Assembly (NCBI RefSeq): GCF_014805625.2
Contig: NW_023998490.1
Location: 970,169 to 1,034,168 of the forward strand
From: Glossina fuscipes
Lineage: Eukaryota > Arthropoda > Insecta > Diptera > Glossinidae
Length of the DNA stretch: 64,000 nucleotides
Direction of reading: 5' to 3'
The translations under genes were made by a program, and so were the position numbers. Below the pieces are notes generated by a model that was given only the letters and a program-made list of their open reading frames with translations, had not been told where the DNA came from and made no database searches. Positions 22,001-33,456 of the stretch are shown here, piece after piece. Position 1 is the first letter of the stretch; the number at the start of each line of letters is the position of its first letter.

Positions 22001-24728
22001 CCTATAGGTCGCAAGTTTTGAAGCATTTTGATAAAAGTGGGCATGCTCACGTATTTTGATCAAAGAACGAACCCTATTGAAAATGGTGATACTGTTTCGA
22101 TATTCTAAAGATTTAGGTCAGCTGGGTCAATTTTTTGAACTCCTTCTCACATAATCGTTCCCAGGAAACCTGAAAAAAAGATCTAATTTTGAACATATTA
22201 TAGCTGAAAAGTGTTCACAACATTAAATTGACATAGAACGTACCACATTAGATCTATATAGATTCTCCTATAAAGATTCTCCTTAAATGTAAACTCTTTC
22301 ATTTCAAATAGGCCTAATTGTTGATGTTTTATAATGAAAATATGCTCACGATAGTAATTTGACATAAAAATTAATTTGGCCAAATTTGAATAACACGGGT
22401 CCATTTCTTGGAGTTGTTTTGAGTCGTAAGTCCTTCAGCAAAAGGCTTAATTTTTAATAATTTTTGATGAAAATTAGATCATAGTAGCAATTTAGGAAAT
22501 TTGGATTAGATAGGTCTATATTTTGACGCTAACATAAACAATGGTTATCATGAAAAGCTAGCCTTTATATGGAAAGAAAGTCTAAGTCTAAGTTTAGGAA
22601 GTAAATGAGCTTTTCACAATTTGGACACGATACACATATGGGACTGAGTAATTTTTGATGTGTTAGTATCAAAACGGGGAAATAATTGTACTAGGCGATG
22701 ATGTAGGGTATTTAGCGATCGGCCATGCCCGACTATGACATTCTTATTTGTTTTTTATAAATCTTTGTGTTAATTAAGAAAAGTTTTGAAAATGCAAATT
22801 TTTTTTGTCTTTTGTTTTGTTAATACAAGTACAAGCTCGTACCGTGTTATGGTATCTCGTGTTTATGGGATTTGCCGTAAACTATATGATACGCATTAAT
22901 CTAAATATCACTATAGTGGAGATGGTAACTACTAAGAGGGCAGCAACAGCAGTATTAAAGATAACAAGAGCAGCTAATGAAAACAATGGCACCACAACAA
23001 ATCAACTCATAACTCATTATACTGCAGAGCAGTATTCGAAATTTTCTTTCGAAAAGCATTTATTAAATTTAGTAAACGTAAAGAACTTAACGTTTTTTTC
23101 GAAATGAAATGAAGAACTAAGGATACAACTTTATTTAGATACCGTATGAAGATGGATTTCATTGGGATGAATATCAACAGGGTTTGGTATTGGGTGCCTT
23201 TTTCTGGGCGCATTGGATAACACAAATTCCCGGTGGAATTTTGGCGAAAAAGTTCGGCACTAAAGTAGTGTTTGGCTTGGCGAACGTTGTCGGTTGTTGG
23301 CTGTGCTTTTTAATACCGATTGCTGCCTATTTAGATTATCGCATATTGATTTGGCTGCGTTTAGCTCAAGGTTTGATTACGGTAAGTAAAAGATTGATAG
23401 GGAGAAAGATTAATGTTAACTCGTTTTTAATAAAAGCGAATCATTTCAGGGCTTAGCTTGGCCGGCTATGCATGTACTCACTGCTAAATGGATACCACCA
23501 AATGAACGCAGTAAATTCGTTACCGCTTATTTAGGAAGTTCTGTGGGCATTGCTTTGTTTTACCCTTTATTCGGTTATGTAATGCATTGGGCTTCTTGGG
23601 AGTGGGTCTATCATATATGCGGTGTATTGGGTACATTTTGGTGGTTGGCTTGGATGTTCCTCGTATTTGATAGTCCAACCCAGCACCCCCGCATAAGCGA
23701 GCAGGAGTTACATTACATTGAGAAATCTTTAGTGGCTTCGCAGCAAACCACTGGCTCGTCATCGTTGACGCCATGGAAATCAATATTTATGTCGCGTCCC
23801 GTGTGGATGAACGTTATAGCGCAATGGGGCGGTATTTGGGGGCTATTTACATTGATGACACAGGCACCTACATATTTTCGTGTGATCCATAATTGGAATA
23901 TAACCGCTGTAAGGGAAACTAGTGTTATTTAAAGACAATTTTTTTTTTTTTTAATTTTGTATACATTTTTATTATTTTTAGACCGGAATATTGTCGGGCT
24001 TACCGCATTTAATGCGCATGCTCTTTGCTCTGGTGTTCTCTATGTTTGCTGATTATCTCCTCAAAACCGAAAGAATGTCCCGCACTAACTTACGAAAACT
24101 AGCTACAGCTGTCTGTGAGTTTTGCATTCATTCAAGAGATCGTTTTTTTATTAATTTTTTAACTCATTATTAATTCTTCTAATTTTTCTAAGGTTGTATC
24201 GTTAAAGGTCTAATGGTTTTGGCATTGGCTTATTTCGGCCATAACGCAACAGCAGCCGTTGTTTTATTGACGCTTGCTACTATGTTTCATGGTGCGGTGT
24301 CTTCAGGTCCTTTAGCCTCCATAGTAGATATTGCTCCTAATTATGCCGGCATAGTACTGGGTATAAGTGGCACGATTGGTGTTTTACCAGGCTTCATTTC
24401 GCCGTATGTCGTGGGCGTGCTGACATTAGGAAATGTAAGTTCGTTTTACTTTTATTCCTTTTACTTCCTTTTACTTTTATTTTATTTGTTTTTTTTTTAG
24501 CAAACCTTTGAATCCTGGAAAAATGTTTTTCTCATTTGCTCTGCTATGCTAATCGGTAGTGGGATGTTGTACGTTTGCTTTACCGATTCCACACTGCAAT
24601 CATGGAACGGCCATTCCACATCCAGTGACGATAAGGAATCGCAAAAATTGACTGATCATAGAGATGAAGATTTAAAAAATATTGAAATAAATTTAAGTGA
24701 AACAGTTGAACAATTAAGTCGTGGTTAG
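19025..24728 (+). CDS. Major facilitator superfamily transporter, SLC17/inorganic-phosphate-cotransporter-like, 520 aa
   Basis: Proposed exons: 19025-19034, 22830-23077, 23139-23381, 23450-23908, 23982-24114, 24193-24434 and 24501-24728. Together they make 1563 nt, exactly 521 codons, with consistent phases and GT-AG borders. Exon 1 encodes only MTK plus one base before GTAAGA. It is inferred from phase and from the lack of an ATG in exon 2, and is less certain than the rest. The protein has the insect SLC17 layout: TM1 with NYMIRINLNI, a polar loop with an NGT sequon at residue 56, then TQIPGGILAKKFG (the family's TM2-3 motif), paired TM helices, a cytosolic loop, six more TM helices and a polar acidic tail. 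Relatives carry organic anions or phosphate coupled to sodium or protons across plasma or organelle membranes. The substrate cannot be told from sequence. No stops or frameshifts were seen. Confidence 0.88.
19413..19520. repeat. Perfect 54-bp tandem duplication
   Basis: A 54-bp unit (19413-19466) beginning GCTCTGGATTAGCCAGGTCA is repeated immediately at 19467-19520. Only the last base differs. It lies inside the first intron of the transporter gene. Confidence 0.95.
21950..22640 (+). repeat. Dispersed repeat family B, copy 1
   Basis: It shares ordered blocks with 26975-28560 and 39955-40770: CCATGTAAATTTG, AGGTCGCAA, TTATAATGAAAATATGCT, ATAGTAATTTGACATAAAAA, TCCATTTCTTGGA and CTTTATATGGAAAGAAAG. 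No protein is encoded. It sits in the first intron of the transporter gene. Confidence 0.7.
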
Positions 24729-26974
24729 TAAATATAAGAACAACAAATAAGAAAAAATTTTTTCCTCATACTCAGGTGATGTGAATGAAATAAGTTAAAT
24801 GAATAAGGTGAAGTGGTATCGCAGAACCATCCCGGTCGAATCAAACAAATTTGCTTTGTGTGTTTCTAACACGTGGGTACAATTTTCAGAGACTTTGTAA
24901 AGATAACTTGTATACCACACCAACATTAGTCGTGTCTATCTCCCATCGATCTTGCACTTGTTCAGCTTGTGTTTCCTCGAAGAAAGATTTGAGAAAGTTC
25001 ATCTGTCCATTTATAGATTCAAATAGGTGTAGCATTAGGCGAAGGGAAAACTTCGCCGCGGTTTTCCTAGTAGAGCTTTTTAGAATCGTCTAACTAGTAT
25101 TATCAGTTGTAATCTTATCAAGCCCATATTGTGAGACCTGAAAGGCGCCCTTAGTCAGCACCGAGATAGTAATTAAATTAAAAAAAAAAAAGAACATGGC
25201 ATTCGATAATTCGATGGAGAATAATTGATTTTTAAAAAGGAACTAGAATTGTAAAAAACTTGCCATGTTTTACAATATCATTTCGACCACGACGATAACA
25301 CTTCGCCGAATCGTTTATAAATACATTATTGTCTCAAATATGGGTTCATGGAAGACCATCCCGATAAGTCGCGTGCACAAAGGATTTCATATGCATTTCG
25401 TATGCATTTTTCAATGTGTACAAAAAGTCGGCTCTAAGTCTCGTCTTGGCCGGAGAGGATAGTTTGAACCACGCCCAAACCCTTACATTCGATATATATG
25501 GTAATGTAACTTTGTTGTAGATCCTCTAGGTGATGCCTAATTGTCTTGCCGACGGTTGGGTGGACGGAAGGGGGAAGGGGGCGTGAGTTGCCGAGTGCAT
25601 ATACCTCTTAAACCAGCAAACTTTCCTGAGATTAAGTTGACATGGCACATACACACGTAGTCTTCCTGAGAGTATCTATCTTGAGCACGCTTGTTCTTTG
25701 AATGAATATTTAGCCACGAATTTAGTTGCTTCCATGCCGAAAGAACAAACGATCAGTTGAGGCATAGTCGTATAACAGAAGGGCAATAAGTCAGCGATTC
25801 AAACCATGGTTCAGCGGAATATCTCAGATAATTGCGTAAAGCTTAAAGATGACTTTTGATATTCATTCATCCACAGGCAGGAATCAAAAATGTAATCCAA
25901 TACAGTATGGTATTAAACATATGCTCTCTTGAAAAAATTCTTTAAAACTTAATTGCAGACGCGTTAGTATCTACTAAGACGAATAAGAAATTTGTTAAAA
26001 TTGCAAAGTGACATTAGGTAAGCATTGCTAGTAGTCAGTGATTTTAACTCAATGAAAGCCTGTTTATTGCAATAATTTTCACATTAAATAGCTTTTATAT
26101 TCAAATACGTAGAATCAGAAGCAACTCTCGGGCGAGTAGAGGGGTTCCGTACAAATAATATAATCGACAATTCTATGATTTATGACACAATGCAGAAATG
26201 CTTTAAAAAATTCTTAATTGCCTGAGATAGTCGCAATTATCTCACTGCGCTTTTACAAGCCTTCTATTGCACAATCGTGATGATAGGTCTTCTCTTTACT
26301 TTTAGAATAATTAATAGGCGCTCGTAAAAGCTAATAAGATTCTTAACTGATAACTTCTGTTTGTTTTATAAGAACAACAATTCATTCATCATCTATTTAC
26401 AGTGCTTGTGTGCTTGCAATCGAAAAAATTCTAAAAATTATTTTTTTTACACTTTCGCTTATATTCTAATCACAAATCAATTAATGTATTAAGTTTGAAA
26501 AGTGCTGCCTGCAATCGAAGGAGGAAACTTAGTTCTAGATATCGTTATCTTAAAGTTTCAAATCAAGTGTGCGGACTATGAACCTATCGCAACTTTTATA
26601 TATATATATACATACATATATATATATATGTATATTTCTTTCTTTCTATTTGATTTAGAGTAAAACTGATTTTAGTTAATTTATTATGTTAAATATTTTG
26701 TTTGTCAAGATAAATACTGTTCTTGAGTTTTCATAATCAAAAGATTAAATAATAAGATTTTTTAATCGCTTTATAGTGTAGCGTATAGTACCGGAGTCCG
26801 CTCTAAGCTCCTAAGTTTCGCTATGAAACATGCGACGACTTGACTTAGTAATGAACTTGTTTGCATTGCCCAGTTGTGTGTTTTTCTTATTGTAAGGCGC
26901 TAAGAAGCATAAGGAAAAGCAACGCGCGTTACGATGCCAATCAATAAATGCCCTACAGCTTAAAATAGAACTGG
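24729..26974. other. Intergenic stretch, nothing recognised
   Basis: The 3' UTR of the transporter gene presumably occupies the first few hundred bases, though no clear AATAAA is close. A TA/CATA microsatellite lies at about 26599-26632. Open frames are short and unconvincing. Confidence 0.5.
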
Positions 26975-27501
26975 CTTTTAGTATACCATGTAAATTTGCG
27001 TTCAGCATACAGGTCGCAATTTTTGGAAATTATTTCGACCAAAGGACGAATCTTATTGAAAATGGTTCGAATCGATCTGCTTTTTCGCTCACTCTGCCTT
27101 ATTTTGAAAGCTCGTTATATCGAAGATACTTGCAATAATCGTTCCTACGAAAACGGAATCTTTACAAAGTAAAAAGGTTTAAATTTCAATATTTCATGGT
27201 GAGAATTGATCCGTGTATAAGGATTCCAAGAAATTTCAGACCCTAGATGTCAAAATTACTGATGTTTTATAATGAAAATTTGCTTATGATAGTTATTTGA
27301 TACAAAAATGAACTGGACCAAAATTGACTGATATAGGTCTATTTCTTGGACCCCCTCCAGAAAAGATTTCTCATGAATAGTAACCTTTCAGAAAAAGGTT
27401 TCATTTTTAATACTTTATGATGAAAATTTATCTATAGTAGCAAAATATTAACAGTGGCATTTTTGTACTACATAGGTGCTACCTTTAGATTTCAGCAAAT
27501 A
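26975..27501 (+). repeat. Dispersed repeat family B, copy 2, left part
   Basis: Begins ACCATGTAAATTTGCGTTCA and continues with the family's ordered blocks up to the TA at 27500-27501, where a mariner element interrupts it. The repeat resumes at 28286. Confidence 0.7.
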
Positions 27502-27532
27502 TTAGTTTGGGGAAAAAGAAATCCATTATTTT
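27502..27532 (+). repeat. Left terminal inverted repeat of mariner
   Basis: 31 bp, identical to the reverse complement of 28255-28285. Confidence 0.95.
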
Positions 27533-27554
27533 TATATGAACTTCAGAACTTTAT

Positions 27555-28246
27555 TTAACATGCTTCGGATTGTCCGATTTGGGTCAAATATGCACCGTTT
27601 TGTTGTATGATTTGTTGCCATTTTAAAGGTAACTTCAAAATGCCTCTCTCATAGAAGTCCTGGTCTCTGTTTGCAAAAAAATCTAGTAGTCGATTTTTAC
27701 AATCCTCCCTAGATTCCAATTTTTTCTCATTAAAGAAATTTTGCAATGCAAGAAAAAGATGATAATCGCTTGGTGCCAAGTCCGGACTGTATGGCGAATG
27801 CATTAAAACACGACACCTCTCCTGTTGGCCAATTCTGGCCGTTTCTGGTCAATCGCTATCTTCAAACGGTCCAGTTGTTGACAGCAGAGATCAGAATTTA
27901 GCGTTTGGCCATATGGAAGCAACTCATAATAAATAATCCCCTTCCAGTCCCACCAAATGCATAGCAAAACCTTCCTGGCCGTTTGAGGTGCTTCACCGCT
28001 CTTTGACCACGATCGTTTTCGCACAGGGTTATCGTATGTGATCCATTTCTCATCTCCAGTCACCATCCGTTTAAGAAATGGGTCTATCTCATTCCGTTTG
28101 GCCAAGGCTTCGCAGATGGAAATTCGATCCATCATGTTTTTTTCTGTTATTTGGTGTGGCATCCAAACATCGAGCTTCTTTTTGAATCCAGCTTTGTGTA
28201 AATGGTTTAAAACTGCTTTATGGTCGATTTTTCGCTCCTGGGCCAT
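27555..28246 (-). pseudogene. Mariner transposase pseudogene
   Basis: Two overlapping minus-strand frames (27803-28246 and 27555-27803) represent one transposase broken by an internal deletion and frameshift. The C-terminus (YERGILKLPLKWQQII, then IGQSEAC) is well preserved, so decay of the surviving parts is slight. Missing are the DNA-binding N-terminus and the second catalytic Asp block. Confidence 0.9.
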
Positions 28247-28254
28247 CTACCGAG

Positions 28255-28285
28255 AAAATAATGGATTTCTTTTTCCCCAAACTAA
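28255..28285 (-). repeat. Right terminal inverted repeat of mariner
   Basis: 31 bp, identical to the reverse complement of 27502-27532. Confidence 0.95.
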
Positions 28286-28560
28286 TATAAAGATTATCAT
28301 GACATGCAAGTTCTTATACGGATAGAAAGTATAATTTAGTTTTCTATGAAGAAAATTGAAAAATAATAAAACTTTTTAGAAGTAAAGTAAGTTTGCTATA
28401 TATGGATCACGCCACATAATATTTTGGTCATCCTTCATGGAAGGTAACTCTCTGTATGCAGATAATGCTTAATTTTTTATGAATATTTTTTATCCATTTT
28501 TGTCGGAGAAAGTTAAAAATGATAAATTCCGCTCCAATATAAGGGATTTTTTTAAAATAG
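28286..28560 (+). repeat. Dispersed repeat family B, copy 2, right part
   Basis: Continues copy 2 after the mariner: GATTATCATGACATGCAAGT and ACGGATAGAAAG align with GGTTATCATGAAAAGC and ATGGAAAGAAAG in copy 1. TTTCTATGAAGAAAATTGAA and AAATAATAAAACTTTTTA align with copy 3. Confidence 0.65.
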
Positions 28561-28774
28561 CTCCCCACTCCACTTTCGATTGGGTTCTCTCTTGAACCAA
28601 ATTTCTTTAAAACATTTCGAAATTGGGGATTGATTTAAACACAAGCAACATTGATACGAATGCAACTCAATCTATTAAGAGCAGTTATTGAAGTCGTGTA
28701 CCACAGAGGTGTAATATGGAGAAAGAGATCGGGAATGACCGACGGACATGTTTTAGTCGGTTTAGAAAATAAAT

Positions 28775-29150
28775 AAAACAGCTGTAGTCGGCTGCGGCTC
28801 ACCTTTAAATGCCGTACTCCACCTTGCAATTATTCATAGAAAGACTTTTTACAATATGGCTTTATATTGGGAGTGATCGAAGAAGTGATTCGGAAGTGAT
28901 TTTCAATAGCGTTAGTCTTCGGGCCGAACCACATCAGTATGCAGAATTTCGCCAAAATATCTCAAAGATTGCGGCCTGTGGGTTGAATGCAAGACGGACA
29001 GACAAGTTTTGATCGATTTAGGACGCAATTCAGATATGATTCAGAATAGACAGACAGTTTTAGACCGATTCAGAAAATGTTTCTGAATTATTTCTGAAAT
29101 AATTCCTTTTTTTGAATCGATATACGCATGTCTGTCCGTGGGTATAATAA
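28775..29150 (+). repeat. Dispersed repeat family A, copy 3
   Basis: Contains GTAGTCGGCTGCGG, CTTGCAATTATTCATAGAAA, GGCTTTATATTGGGAG, TTTCGCCAAAATATCTCAAA and GACGGACAGACAA. It ends GGGTATAATAAAAGATG. Confidence 0.75.
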
Positions 29151-32100
29151 AAGATGAATCAATTCCAATCCCTTCTGGGTGTTACACATATCCGCACAAA
29201 TTTAATACATCGTTATACCACAAGTGGTATGGTGTGTTTATATTGCAAGCCGATTAGTATACTAACATGCCGATCTAATGCAAGTCGTTTTGAGTTTTGC
29301 AGGCATCTATACAAACCTTGTGTTATTGCCGGTATTTATTCCTTCTATTATAAAGGAAGGAGTGCCGATTAAATCTAATGAGCTCCTTCTACAAATTTTT
29401 TCTTGTTCGCCTTACAGACGTTGCGATTAGCATATAATTTGTTTCACCTCAACAAACTTTCTGCGCTTAACCAATGGATGGAAGGGAAGTAAATTCGCTC
29501 TGCCAAAACGTTTGCAACATCCAGGAGGAAGTTTTGCAAGCTAATTAGAATAGTTAAATTCTTGATAGGCATCAAATTGTAAATTGAATAAGCAATGTCT
29601 GTCTTTCCTTCTGTTTGTTTTTGTAACGTCTGCAGCAAACTTTCTCCTGATCGCAAAGATCGAAAATTTTTGCCGAATAGATTGGTTTCGAAATTTGGGC
29701 GCAATTGGTCAAAAGACTTGCCTACAGTACCACATAACCTGGAAACACCTTTGTCTTCCAGGACAAACATAGTTTGTCAGAAACGACATCAGGCAAAACG
29801 TTAAAAATTTCCATATATATTTTATGGAAGGTCCTAGAGCAACTGAAAAAAAGGAAAAAATTCCCAAGCCCACCTAGCATTATACTGCGCAGAAAAAGTC
29901 GTATCTTTCATTTTTTTCTTAAGATAAAAGTGAGGCATAAAAGATAAGAGATTCGACTACAACCAAATATGATTTCCTTATTTGGTCTGTATTGCAATAT
30001 ATATTTTCTAATGCGAGTATATTTTTTACTTTACAGTCTATTCATGTTGATAAAGTTACTGTATAAATTATTTGATACATGTAACAAGAACCGATAGGAT
30101 TCAGAGCACACCTACAAGCAGCTAAACGCGGCTACGCCAAGGAATAAGTAACCGCGACCACAATGCCTACAATTACCGGGTTTAAACAGCATCATTGCCG
30201 GGCGAAAAGGAATGTGCGTACAAAGCACACAGACACACAAACACATTTTTTATAAGAAAAATTGCAAAATGTAAGAGAGAGTAGGGCAAAATTCTATTAC
30301 TCCCCAGTGAGCCATCGAATGTCAATAACGAAAAGTTTACACCAAATTTAATATGAGACTTTGAACCAATTATTAAAACAATTTATAAGAAAAAGAAACT
30401 GTTAAAAATTAAAGATTATTTTATAGTAAAAAGAGAAAAATGAAATTTTAGACTATAAAACGCAAAAAAATTAATAATTGATCTTTGGTTATGCTTAACA
30501 CGTTTTTTCTTAACTCTTATATGCAATTGCGGTTTTCATATGGATTAAAGAAATATAATAAATTTTCCACCATCAAGATGTTCAGGATTCTATTGAATAT
30601 AATAATAATGATAATCATCCCTTTTTCTAATGCTCATGTTACGTTATGCTTTTTTGCTTTCCTCAATATCGTTACTTATCTTTGACCAGATGACAATTCA
30701 AAGGCTGAGTTATAAATACTGTGTGGTTTCTTCCTTATTTTTCTTTGCTTTTTTTACTTTTCTCTTTCCTATTTTTGTTGGCAAACATCAGGCGAAAAAG
30801 TTTTCGCAAACATTAATCATTGCTTTCCATTTTGAAAGTAAGCGATAGATGTGACCGCTTTATCCGGTTTATAGATTGGTCAGAATGGTGGTCGTGCTCT
30901 GGAAGGACCATATTACCTTACCTTTGTTGTTGGTAATATTCGCACTCGCATAAGCCGGACGTGTTGAAACTAAGAAATTTCAAATGTTTGAAAAAAACGA
31001 AAAAAATAAAAAATATGATGATATATTTCATTCGCAGGACACAGAAATTTCCTCAGAGAATTCATTTTAAAAAAACGTATATATTAATTCATTTTATATA
31101 TATATATATATGTTTTGGTATATAGTTATAACGTAAAGGTCGTTTGCAGTTGGTGGAAGGGTAGAAGGAATAGGCGAAGAGATCTTCTTCATGTTACAAA
31201 TTTAAGTTTGCAGTGAGTTAGGTGTTTAAGTTTGACAGCCATTTGGGACTTTGAATGTCTGTTTGAATGCGAAGAGCAAAAGACGAATTGAACTCTGCGG
31301 AGTATCATACTTTTCGTATCCATCATCAGCTATTGAAGATTTATTTTGAAAGTTTAAGTATTGAAAACAAAGATAAGGACAAGCGAACGTTAAAAGCTAC
31401 TATGTTAGTAAAACATAATTTCGAATGGATGTCGAAAGTCCAACATTATCAAAATCGCCCACATATACCGCTACTACTTTTATGAATGCCTTTGTATTAA
31501 TTACATTGTCGGTTTCATTTGAAAAGGCTTCCTGCTCAACTTTTTGATAAGTCTCTATGAAATACTGCTGGCACAAAATCATAATTTTATTCGGCTTGAT
31601 TAAAAGTCCTAGAAGGTGCTTGGTCTGAATCAGAATCAGAAATTAAAAATCCCTTATGCGCATTTCACACGCTTTATAGAGTAAATAATAAATTTAACGT
31701 AGCTTTCTTTTTTCGGGTGTTTGTCTTCACTAATATCATGCAAGCCTTCACGAGTTCTGTCGCAACTCATTGAATAAAAAGGCGGGCACGTGACTCCCAT
31801 ATAGCGGGCGATAGTAAATTTCAAATAATTAATCATATTGCGGTTACTGAAGTTGCTAGTAACTTAATATTTGTTTTTCAACTTTAAAACATCTCTAATC
31901 ATTCTCCGTCTTCTCCGTCTTCTCCGTCTTGTGACTCTCACTGGAAACATAAAATCCGATCTATTTTTGATGAAAGAATTGCTGTTCCCGCTAAAAGTAT
32001 AAATCCTGTATGCGGTCTCTTTTCAACTAACTCTTCCTAGCATATATACTCCATCATGTCGAATGCAGTTTGAATCAATGGAAAGCGGGAAATAGTTTGC

Positions 32101-32237
32101 TTCTAGAAGTCATCCTTTAATCGATCTATGAAAACCGCGCGAAGAAATGTGATTAACGCTGTACTTGAAGCATTTAAATGAAGTACATTAAGTAAAATAT
32201 TAATTAACAAATTATTTTGTTATGTTGCTTTTTTTAA
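29151..32237. other. Intergenic stretch with short repeats
   Basis: A palindrome, ATACCACAAGTGGTAT, lies at 29215-29230 and its core recurs at about 36043. At 29444-29804 both strands are open for over 60 codons without recognisable motifs. A TA run lies at about 31085-31110. Three tandem copies of a 9-bp TTCTCCGTC unit lie at 31902-31928. No gene is supported. Confidence 0.5.
31902..31928. repeat. 9-bp tandem repeat, three copies
   Basis: TTCTCCGTC repeated three times without interruption. Confidence 0.9.
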
Positions 32238-33452
32238 CACTAAACATTTCCTGCCATGAGTGGTCAAATGACCGCTTCAAAAGAACATATGTAAAGTAGA
32301 TAAAGTAGTGGTAGTAAACAAAGTATTTTTCTGATGCTACAATAAAAACTCGTTCCCCGCTTTTCGATGTTGTATGTTTTATTTATTTTTTGTTTTTGAT
32401 GATCATTCTTTGCTTATTTGTTTCTCTTTCGGCCCCAAGTTCTTCTGCCAATTGAAATAAAAACTCTTGCCTCGATATTTCCTCACCCGTCGTATCTTTA
32501 TATAAAATCCAAGCATTTATCCCGGCTAAATCTAAGATATTGAAAAATACCTGTAAAGGCCATCTTTGACATTTATATTTTACACTATATTTTCTGGTCA
32601 TTTGGTCGGTTACATCTATACCGAATTTTGCACTATTATAAACTCTAATTGCCCCCGGTATACGGGTGTCATTTTTTTCAATTTCAACGGATGAATGCAT
32701 TGAACTCAGTATCAATACTTTTTTATTGAGTTTAGCTTTATAAATTGTAAGAATAAAATCTTTCGATTTGTGTAATATTGTTGAGAAGCGTGTCATACTA
32801 TCCTTTGCCTGCCTCGCTAATTTTGGTAGCTCTCTTTTATTTCTCCGGATAGTTCCAACAAGCGTAGTTCTTTTTGCTGGAAGTTTACTCGCTAGTGACG
32901 CGCTTGTAAAAAAATTGTCAACTGTTATATTTCTCCCATGGCCCGTATATGGTTTATAACAGTTTTGGCTGTTTTCGATAAAATTATACCAAACTTGAGA
33001 AATCAATGCGAACTTATCGTTTTGTAAGCGTTGGCTTCGTTAATTTTTGCTGTCAAATCGAATAAATGTCATGATTTCTGCGAAATCATTTCGACTCATA
33101 GTTGTCGAGAAAAATGACGGACCCCATTTCATGTTCCATAAATAGAATGTAGATTGTCTACATTTACATTGTAGACTCGTAAAACAATTTCAAGAATGCG
33201 ATTATCGAAGAATATAGTCGTAAATAACATAAATTTTCCAAACGGTCAAATCACCGTTCGTGGTAGACTAGACATGGTACAATTTGTTTTCGGAAAATAC
33301 ACATTAAAAAAGTTGTAAATATTGAAAAATAGATTGTTTGTATATTTTAGGAAAAGTCAATAAGATTCATGACGACACAGTAACGTTGCATGCGAGAAAT
33401 TTTAAACGAAATTTTTAAAACGGTCATTTGGCCGCGCATAGTAGGTGTAGTG
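32238..33452 (-). mobile_element. piggyBac-like transposon with internal deletion (1215 bp)
   Basis: The element is flanked by TTAA at 32234-32237 and 33453-33456, the piggyBac target duplication. Both ends start CACTA and share the inner word CAAATGACCG (32264-32274 and, inverted, 33421-33431). A related word recurs at about 33242. Its transposase reads on the minus strand. Autonomous piggyBac-like elements are usually about 2-2.5 kb, so a large internal part has been lost. Confidence 0.9.
32383..33132 (-). pseudogene. piggyBac-type transposase pseudogene
   Basis: The frame opens with MKWGPSFFSTTMSRNDFAEI, a conserved part of the N-terminal domain. It meets one in-frame stop at about 33038, then continues LQNDKFALISQVWYNFIE. 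It then jumps from NCYKPY straight to TGHGRNITVDNFFTS. The segment between these in relatives carries the first catalytic Asp (the D268 position of the Trichoplusia protein), so that residue is deleted. Later catalytic Asp residues remain in ITVDNFFTS and GIDVTDQM. The C-terminal cysteine-rich zinc-binding domain is not visible. It cannot encode an active transposase. Confidence 0.9.
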
Positions 33453-33456
33453 TTAA

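Larger units (their letters stand above)
27502..28285 (-). mobile_element. Internally deleted mariner with intact ends (784 bp)
   Basis: Perfect 31-bp terminal inverted repeats occupy 27502-27532 and 28255-28285, starting TTAGTTTGGGGAAAAAGAAA. They are flanked by a TA duplication (27500-27501 and 28286-28287). The minus strand carries a defective transposase. The helix-turn-helix N-terminus is missing, so the frame starts MAQERKIDHKAVLNHLHKAG just inside the right repeat. The first catalytic Asp survives in VTGDEKWI. A deletion at about 27803 removes the segment that should carry QDNARPH, the second Asp, and shifts frame. The third Asp survives in YSPDLAPSDYHLF. A smaller gap lies at APQTARKVLL. 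Full mariners are about 1.3 kb. The element cannot make active DD34D transposase, but its ends look mobilisable in trans. Confidence 0.93.

Noticed and set aside
29444..29804. Overlapping open frames on both strands (108 codons on minus)
   Set aside because: No motif on either strand, no splice context, and open on both strands, which argues for composition rather than coding.
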